A stretch of DNA of 64,000 nucleotides from Leptasterias polaris (lineage: Eukaryota > Echinodermata > Asteroidea > Forcipulatida > Asteriidae). The position numbers and the translations under genes were made by a program. Position 1 is the stretch's first letter. Each line of letters opens with the position of its first letter. The stretch covers positions 7,461,501-7,525,500 of the forward strand of contig JAZGTN010000007.1 in the NCBI GenBank assembly GCA_037783415.1, read 5' to 3'. The notes beneath the pieces were generated by a model, which saw only the letters and a program-made list of their open reading frames with translations, did not search any database and was not told the origin of the DNA. Positions 63,301-64,000 of the stretch are shown one piece after another.

Positions 63301-63596
63301 GGATTCAATTCCCCCTCTTTGTTCAGTCTAGTATATCAAGGATATTCAACTCACTGTGGGCTTTGCAAATAAGAAAAACAATGAAATACATAGCCTGTGA
63401 CTCCTGCAGGTTGAATGAACACGCGGCTAACAACTTTACACGTTTATGATACCAATTTCGTTACTTCACTAGATATGTTGCTGATCAGCTGAAAAAGGGG
63501 CTCGCAGTGCAGCCTGAGAGCTACGACAATGTGACCATCTTCTTCAGTGACATTGTCGGCTTCACTGAACTGTCATCTGAAAGCTCACCGATGCAG
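34827..63596 (+). CDS. Receptor (membrane) guanylyl cyclase, 17 exons, 3' end outside the window
   Basis: Seventeen exons (2616 nt, 872 codons) join without a frame break. Order: signal peptide (1-26), ANF-receptor-type ligand-binding domain (about 27-441, Cys 81/109/115, NFT and NGS glycosylation sites), membrane helix (about 448-470), juxtamembrane Ser-rich stretch (473-511), kinase-homology domain (512-745), dimerisation helix (about 785-830) and start of the class III cyclase domain. Receptors of this family bind peptides such as natriuretic or egg peptides outside the cell and make cGMP inside. The kinase domain keeps the Lys of VVALK (539) and DFG (654-656) but has HGR where active kinases have HRD, as is usual for these regulatory pseudokinases. 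The first catalytic metal Asp is D857 in [10 protein letters not shown]. The purine-specifying residues and the second metal Asp lie beyond the window. I cannot say which ligand it binds; sperm chemoreceptor or natriuretic-type receptor are both open. Confidence 0.93.
35900..35919 (+). repeat. Poly-G tract (20)
   Basis: 20 G after GGGTGGC, inside repeat copy A; copy B has 18 at the same place. Confidence 0.9.
36480..36714. mobile_element. Foldback MITE with about 54-bp terminal inverted repeats, copy A
   Basis: GGCCGTTTACGAAACGGAGG at the left and CCTCCGTTTCGTAAACGGGC at the right enclose 235 bp. The arms contain runs of AGGCTC/AGGCTT hexamers and are nearly complementary over about 54 bases. 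It can fold into one long hairpin. No clear target duplication. Confidence 0.75.
36709..36744. repeat. Hairpin GGGCTGTTTGTC / GACAAACAGCCC
   Basis: A 12-bp stem with a short loop directly after the foldback element, present in both copies of the 1.47-kb repeat. Confidence 0.7.
38357..38560 (+). repeat. Diverged tandem duplication, period about 122 bp
   Basis: Two copies share TTTAGTCTGTGAAAC, a TTACT(C/T)CATG motif and TTTTAGAAA(A/G)GGGAAA in the same order. Confidence 0.6.
38822..38840 (+). repeat. Poly-G tract (19)
   Basis: 19 G between GGCATGT and AACTG. Confidence 0.9.
39391..39427 (+). repeat. Poly-C tract (27 C, A, 9 C)
   Basis: The longest homopolymer of the window; copy A has only a short C-run here. 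Confidence 0.9.
39937..40170. mobile_element. Foldback MITE, copy B
   Basis: Same element as 36480-36714 inside repeat copy B, with small substitutions in the left arm. Confidence 0.75.
40573..40680 (+). mobile_element. tRNA-like sequence (anticodon GTT) heading a SINE
   Basis: Bases 40573-40644 fold as a 72-nt cloverleaf: acceptor stem GGCTAGA/TCTAGTC, D arm GCTC/GAGC, anticodon loop ACGTTAA (GTT, Asn). C at position 33, a broken C-A pair closing the loop and a mismatched T stem argue against a working tRNA. Both internal promoter boxes survive (AGCTCAGTTGGTAGAGC, GGTTCAAATCC). The following bases, TTCTTTGTTCAACCCAAAATCATTAAA, split here as TTCTTTGTTCAACCC and AAAATCATTAAA, recur behind a decayed head at 55310, which supports a SINE. 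Confidence 0.6.
40717..40850 (+). CDS. Cyclase exon 2: ligand-binding domain
   Basis: Acceptor TTTATTTTCAG, donor CGAAGG|GTAATA. Phase 1 to phase 0, residues 224-268. Starts [15 protein letters not shown], the central strand and helix of the second lobe. Confidence 0.88.
41105..41277. mobile_element. TA-flanked MITE with CRE palindromes, copy 1
   Basis: 173 bp from TAGACCTTATGCATTGACG to its inverted end, with TGACGTCA near both ends. The left flank is TA and the right flank TT. It is almost identical to the copy at 52354. TA target sites suggest a Tc1/mariner-type transposase acting in trans. Confidence 0.8.
41540..41700. mobile_element. Small MITE with TAGACTTG termini
   Basis: TAGACTTGGTTCCAAGTCTG, continuing to GCGGTTTTTA, opposes the complement of TAACCGCAATCTCAGACTTG followed by AAATCAAGTCTA. 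The termini themselves contain a smaller inverted repeat (GACTTG/CAAGTC). About 160 bp, no coding capacity. Confidence 0.6.
41745..41965 (+). mobile_element. tRNA-derived SINE fragment
   Basis: AGGTCGTTGGTTCGAAACCC is a good B box with the same lead-in as the SINE at 40573. It is followed by a hairpin, TCCCTGTGATTT / TTTTCACAG, and CTCGGGTGAG. The A box region is decayed. Confidence 0.5.
42216..42579. mobile_element. TTAA-flanked MITE, copy 2
   Basis: About 364 bp between TTAA sites. It starts AAGGCCCTGTACACTAATGG and shares with copy 1 the strings GAGAAATGAGTAAAAC, TTTTCACTATTTTCTCGTGA and AAATTTTCACAGG. Confidence 0.7.
42713..42874 (+). CDS. Cyclase exon 3: ligand-binding domain
   Basis: Acceptor TGTGTTCAG, donor GGAAGT|GTAAGT. 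162 bp, phase 0 to 0, residues 269-322. Contains [16 protein letters not shown], typical of the region before the C-terminal helices of the domain. Confidence 0.88.
43109..43138. repeat. Perfect 30-bp palindrome
   Basis: AAAGAATAACCTTAA followed by its exact complement TTAAGGTTATTCTTT, without a loop. Confidence 0.9.
44350..44395 (-). mobile_element. SINE/LINE 3' tail fragment
   Basis: AATAAAAATAATAAACAAC followed by ATTTATATAGCGCTTTCTG, the same terminal signature as at 29620 and 45315. Confidence 0.5.
44655..44790 (+). CDS. Cyclase exon 4: ligand-binding domain, YDA helix
   Basis: Acceptor CATTTCAG, donor TTCAAG|GTAATA. Phase 0 to 1, residues 323-368. [15 protein letters not shown] corresponds to the conserved 'YDAV.LYA.AL' helix of ANF receptor domains. 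Confidence 0.9.
45315..45761 (-). mobile_element. tRNA-Leu(CAA)-derived SINE, near-complete
   Basis: Read on the minus strand it starts GTGTTGTGGCCGAGCGGCTA. An anticodon arm CCGGA-CTCAAGC-TCTGG (anticodon CAA), a long variable arm and the B box GGTTCGAGTCCC follow. A body of about 300 bases follows (TTGCTTCGTCCTTCGGATGG, ACGTAAAGCCGTTGG, GTGCATTACACAAC as plus strand). It ends GAGCGCTATATAAGAAATT with an (ATT)n tail (plus-strand AAT run at 45315-45352). A second copy is at 32553. Confidence 0.85.
46014..46560. mobile_element. TTAA-flanked MITE copy 3, split by a TA MITE
   Basis: It starts TTAAAGGCAAAGTATAC at 46014 and runs to ATTACCAAAGGTA at 46370, the terminal motif of this family (compare ATTACCAAACGTATACAGAC at 63149). 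There a TA-flanked MITE interrupts it; the last bases, CCCTCACTTTAAC, follow at 46549. Confidence 0.7.
46371..46546. mobile_element. TA-flanked MITE with CRE palindrome, diverged copy 2
   Basis: 176 bp from TAGACCCCTTGCAT to ATGCAAGGGGTCTA with TA on both sides, a clean target duplication. One CRE (TTGACGTCATATGC) is kept near the right end. The inside holds a doubled GTGAGGGCGCTTTT segment. Confidence 0.8.
46565..47037 (+). mobile_element. L2/CR1-like LINE 3' end, decayed
   Basis: The translated C-terminal reverse-transcriptase tail is recognisable in shifting frames: [19 protein letters not shown], then [19 protein letters not shown], then [11 protein letters not shown]. The non-coding tail ends in TGCGCTATACC with (ATT)n, as in L2-type elements. 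It is broken by stops and frameshifts. Confidence 0.8.
47066..47160 (+). CDS. Cyclase exon 5: ligand-binding domain
   Basis: Acceptor TTGTTGTAG, donor TTTACA|GTAAGA. Phase 1 to 0, residues 368-399. [14 protein letters not shown] resembles the conserved 'G.SG.V.ID.NGDR' stretch, and DMTD follows it. Confidence 0.9.
47161..48419 (+). other. Cyclase intron 5
   Basis: 1.26 kb. Contains a minus-strand, possibly retrocopied coding fragment (47800-48290) and nothing else recognised. Confidence 0.5.
47800..48290 (-). pseudogene. Unidentified decayed coding fragment ending in poly(A)
   Basis: On the minus strand two frames give protein-like text: [20 protein letters not shown] up to about 48110, then after a break [20 protein letters not shown] and [20 protein letters not shown]. 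The composition (amphipathic, Glu/Lys-rich, no low complexity) is unlike the shadow ORFs nearby. The text ends in an A-run of about 18 (plus-strand T-run at 47801-47818), so a retrocopy or a LINE fragment is possible. The family is not recognised. Confidence 0.4.
48420..48555 (+). CDS. Cyclase exon 6: end of extracellular domain
   Basis: Acceptor TTATTTTAG, donor TTTCG|GTAAAC. Phase 0 to 1, residues 400-445. [18 protein letters not shown] is the membrane-proximal 'I.W.G....P.D.P.C' signature of the family; C and another C follow before the membrane. Confidence 0.9.
48610..51780 (-). mobile_element. Decayed jockey-like non-LTR retrotransposon (LINE)
   Basis: Minus strand, 5' at about 51780 and 3' near 48610. 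Recognisable parts in order: endonuclease ([15 protein letters not shown] near 51330, [14 protein letters not shown] at 51000-50960, [12 protein letters not shown] at about 50810), linker, and reverse transcriptase ([29 protein letters not shown], then after a frameshift [10 protein letters not shown] at 49484). The thumb and C-terminus end with a 'ASLWNSLPG'-like motif near 48760. Several frameshifts and stops separate the parts, so it is inactive. The catalytic YADD box is intact as text. The 3' end runs into an A-rich stretch. Confidence 0.9.
52178..52351. mobile_element. Foldback element
   Basis: CTCTTTTGGGAGTAGTGTTGG at 52178 faces its complement at 52331-52351 with one mismatch. Inside, ACGTTTTGAACAGT faces ACTGTTCAAAAAACGT, and GCTCGTCTT faces AAGACGAGC. 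The whole 174 bp folds as an interrupted hairpin. Confidence 0.75.
52354..52526. mobile_element. TA-flanked MITE with CRE palindromes, copy 3
   Basis: 173 bp, nearly identical to the copy at 41105 (three substitutions seen). TGACGTCA lies near both ends. It abuts the foldback element on its left. Confidence 0.8.
52774..52855 (+). CDS. Cyclase exon 7: transmembrane helix
   Basis: Acceptor TTATTACAG, donor TACAG|GTAAGT. Phase 1 to 2, residues 445-472. It encodes almost only the membrane helix ([19 protein letters not shown]), closed by an Arg. Confidence 0.9.
53622..54663. mobile_element. 1-kb element with long terminal inverted repeats
   Basis: 53622-53745 and 54528-54663 are inverted copies of about 125-135 bp (CGATCCGACTACCCACCGCT outward, GCTTGTTAGCGAGGCCG inward). 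The right arm carries an extra 20-base C-run. The 780-bp core has repeated GACAGAATCTCC motifs and no transposase. It looks like a non-autonomous DNA transposon. Confidence 0.75.
54606..54625 (+). repeat. Poly-C tract (20)
   Basis: 20 C inside the right arm; the left arm has only GGGGAGAG at the homologous place. Confidence 0.9.
55255..55350 (+). mobile_element. Decayed tRNA-derived SINE
   Basis: CTGAGGTCGCAGGTTCAAGACCC is split here as CTGAGGTCGCAGG and the B box GGTTCAAGACC. The tail TTCTTTGTTCACCCCGAAATG matches the SINE at 40646. The A box is lost. Confidence 0.55.
55411..55528 (+). CDS. Cyclase exon 8: juxtamembrane region
   Basis: Acceptor ATTCCATCAG, donor TCACTG|GTAAGA. Phase 2 to 0, residues 472-511. 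[12 protein letters not shown] matches the conserved 'W.I...DL' after the membrane. [13 protein letters not shown] is a Ser-rich stretch, comparable to the regulatory phosphorylation sites of natriuretic receptors (inference). Confidence 0.88.
55529..56927 (+). other. Cyclase intron 8
   Basis: 1.4 kb. It contains TTAAAGGGACACGATGC at 55692, like the sequence at 24185, and a 20-base poly-G at 56477-56496. Confidence 0.5.
56477..56496 (+). repeat. Poly-G tract (20)
   Basis: 20 G between GAGGCACC and ATCATG. Confidence 0.9.
56928..56990 (+). CDS. Cyclase exon 9: 63-bp microexon with glycine loop
   Basis: A 21-codon exon with acceptor AAAATACAG and donor TACGAG|GTAACG, phase 0 to 0. It encodes residues 512-532 ([20 protein letters not shown] plus E), the Gly-rich start of the kinase-homology domain, and joins GRVVALK in the next exon as 'Y-E-G-R-V-V-A-L-K'. 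I accept it because it supplies exactly the segment the family needs here. Confidence 0.82.
56991..57746 (+). other. Cyclase intron 9, with GGGTCA-type repeat
   Basis: AT-rich. At about 57483-57640 it carries a diverged copy of a dispersed sequence with AATTGACA, CCGGGTCCCG, TGTGACC and TGGGTCATTT motifs. Confidence 0.45.
57747..57824 (+). CDS. Cyclase exon 10: kinase-homology domain, VVALK
   Basis: Acceptor TCACACAG, donor AGGAAT|GTAAGT. 78 bp, phase 0 to 0, residues 533-558. It carries the Lys that anchors ATP in kinases (VVALK) and the start of helix C. Confidence 0.9.
57825..58555 (+). other. Cyclase intron 10
   Basis: 731 bp without recognised features. The 90-codon ORF near 58146 has no domain. 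Confidence 0.4.
58556..58669 (+). CDS. Cyclase exon 11: kinase-homology domain, hinge
   Basis: Acceptor CATCAACAG, donor CTTCAG|GTAAGT. 114 bp, phase 0 to 0, residues 559-596. NVVRFLGVC and [12 protein letters not shown] are the classical 'N..RF.G.C' and hinge motifs of the family. Confidence 0.93.
58868..58939 (+). CDS. Cyclase exon 12: kinase-homology domain
   Basis: Acceptor ACCACACAG, donor ATCAAG|GTAAAT. 72 bp, phase 0 to 0, residues 597-620 ([19 protein letters not shown]), matching 'DIL.N..I.LDW.F..SL'. Confidence 0.92.
58940..59690 (+). other. Cyclase intron 12
   Basis: 751 bp without recognised features. The 133-codon ORF near 59141 is hydrophobic and unsupported. Confidence 0.4.
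59691..59859 (+). CDS. Cyclase exon 13: catalytic-loop and DFG region
   Basis: Acceptor CACTGCAG, donor TTGACAA|GTAAGA. Phase 0 to 1, residues 621-677. [20 protein letters not shown] and [17 protein letters not shown] cover the catalytic loop (HGR, lacking the catalytic Asp) and DFG. A decayed copy of its 3' end and donor follows at 59929. Confidence 0.93.
59929..60080 (+). repeat. Decayed tandem copy of the 3' end of exon 13
   Basis: From GGTTTACATATGCGCAGGG on, this repeats 59796 onward (last 64 bases of exon 13, its donor and the first intron bases) with a period of 133. The reading frame is altered by substitutions, and the donor GTAAGA has become GTTAGA, so it cannot act as the same exon end. 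Confidence 0.8.
60050..60180. repeat. Dispersed GGGTCA/TGACCC repeat
   Basis: CTGACCCCTTTCTGGGTCAT, ACTGACCCGGAAAAGGGTCA and TCTGACCCGGGAGGTTTTAG follow each other. Related text is at 52930, 57490, 62700 and 63205. Confidence 0.55.
60826..60978 (+). CDS. Cyclase exon 14: APE motif region
   Basis: Acceptor CTTTTCACAAG, donor GTCAAAA|GTAGGT. Phase 1 to 1, residues 677-728. [11 protein letters not shown] and [20 protein letters not shown] match the 'LW.APELL' and 'GDVYSF.II..E' motifs. Confidence 0.93.
60979..61821 (+). other. Cyclase intron 14
   Basis: 843 bp. A GC-rich stretch lies at 61255-61315. A segment at 61490-61625, read on the minus strand, begins AGGGTTCGAAATTAGCGGTC, a B-box-like start followed by repeated GGCGGGCGAGTC motifs; it may be another SINE-like repeat. 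Confidence 0.35.
61822..61984 (+). CDS. Cyclase exon 15: end of kinase-homology domain
   Basis: Acceptor TTCGTTCAG, donor TGCAA|GTGCGT. Phase 1 to 2, residues 728-782. FRPYVP and [18 protein letters not shown] are the C-lobe signature ('CW..DP..RP'). Confidence 0.92.
62450..62596 (+). CDS. Cyclase exon 16: dimerisation/signalling helix
   Basis: Acceptor CTGATTACAG, donor CCTAA|GTAAGT. Phase 2 to 2, residues 782-831. [20 protein letters not shown] and [16 protein letters not shown] form the coiled coil that couples the pseudokinase to the cyclase. Confidence 0.95.
62780..63173. mobile_element. TTAA-flanked MITE, copy 4
   Basis: Starts TTAAAGGTGCTGTAAACG and ends ACGTATACAGACCCTTTAA, so the termini are inverted repeats ((C/G)TGTA(A/T)ACGTTTGGTAAT) bounded by TTAA. 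It contains a perfect 36-bp palindrome at its centre. Confidence 0.75.
62969..63004. repeat. Perfect 36-bp palindrome
   Basis: ATCTGAGAAGCGTTACGG followed by its exact complement, inside TTAA MITE copy 4. Confidence 0.95.
63473..63596 (+). CDS. Cyclase exon 17: start of catalytic domain
   Basis: Acceptor TACTTCACTAG, donor ATGCAG|GTACAT. Phase 2 to 0, residues 831-872. YVADQLKKG and [15 protein letters not shown] contain the first metal-binding Asp (D857). The rest of the cyclase domain is outside the window. Confidence 0.95.
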
Positions 63597-63689
63597 GTAC
63601 ATAAACAAGGAAAATTTGTTGTGTTTTTATAGGGAAAATGCTCCGTTTTATTTGTACCATGTCTTCCATTGTAATGCATACACTATTTT

Positions 63690-63910
63690 AATGGCGTGTC
63701 GAGGCCGAGCTGTCTTGTTCACCGGACACCCAAGCTCCGGTGTTGTCAACAGCAGAGTGTGGGTTCGAATCCGGTTATGACACGTTTGCCCTGATGAGCA
63801 AGGTACCTAATAACGACAATTGCGTCGTATAAAGATGGGAATGTATTGTATTCGGCTCTACCAGCCAGATTTTTTGTTGATGATACCCATGCATATACCC
63901 TTACAGACTG
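63690..63910 (+). mobile_element. tRNA-Leu-like SINE, plus strand
   Basis: GAGGCCGAGCTGTCTTGTTC with CACCGGACACCCAAGCTCCGG and GTGTGGGTTCGAATCCGG parallels the head of the SINE at 45315 (here decayed, anticodon region changed). The body after GACACGTTTGCC differs from that family. Confidence 0.6.
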
Positions 63911-64000
63911 TGAAGGGGGTAACCATGTTTCAGCCCCAGGAGTAGGTGGCAACTTGCCTCCGGTGACAGTTGAGTTAGTCTACAGCCCAAGTCAATTAAG

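Overview
The window looks like nuclear DNA of a marine invertebrate deuterostome, most likely an echinoderm (possibly a sea star). The evidence is spliced genes with GT-AG introns, a natriuretic-peptide/egg-peptide type receptor guanylyl cyclase gene, SINEs with tRNA heads, L2/CR1- and jockey-like LINE remnants and many small inverted-repeat transposons. The lineage is an inference; no single feature proves it.

Layout. (1) Bases 1-22989 are a head-to-tail satellite array with a period of about 1750 bp. It has thirteen units, one with an internal deletion, plus a 710-bp partial unit at the right edge. The array is cut by the left window edge. Each unit carries a block of about ten degenerate 19-bp repeats built on AAACCCTAG (the plant-type telomere motif) and a poly-C run that differs in length between units. 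The 60-69 aa ORFs repeated in every unit are by-products of the repetition and are not called as genes. (2) Bases 23269-25425 on the minus strand hold the first three exons of an unrecognised secreted-protein gene: a signal peptide exon, a coiled-coil exon and a Trp-rich exon, all joined in phase 1. Its next exon would lie toward or beyond the satellite. (3) Bases 25426-34740 are intergenic and hold SINE, LINE-tail and MITE copies. (4) From 34827 to beyond the right edge, on the plus strand, lies a receptor guanylyl cyclase. I reconstructed 17 exons with consistent splice phases (2616 nt, 872 codons). They encode a signal peptide, an ANF-receptor-like extracellular domain, one membrane helix, a kinase-homology (pseudokinase) domain, a dimerisation helix and the start of the cyclase catalytic domain, which continues past the window.

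The cyclase introns are a dense museum of mobile DNA. They hold a 1.47-kb sequence present twice in intron 1, a TA-flanked MITE family carrying CRE palindromes (three copies), a TTAA-flanked MITE family (four copies in the window, three in this gene, one of them interrupted by a TA MITE), a decayed jockey-like LINE, an L2-like LINE 3' end, several SINE types, a 1-kb element with long terminal inverted repeats, foldback elements and many G/C homopolymers of 17-27 nt.
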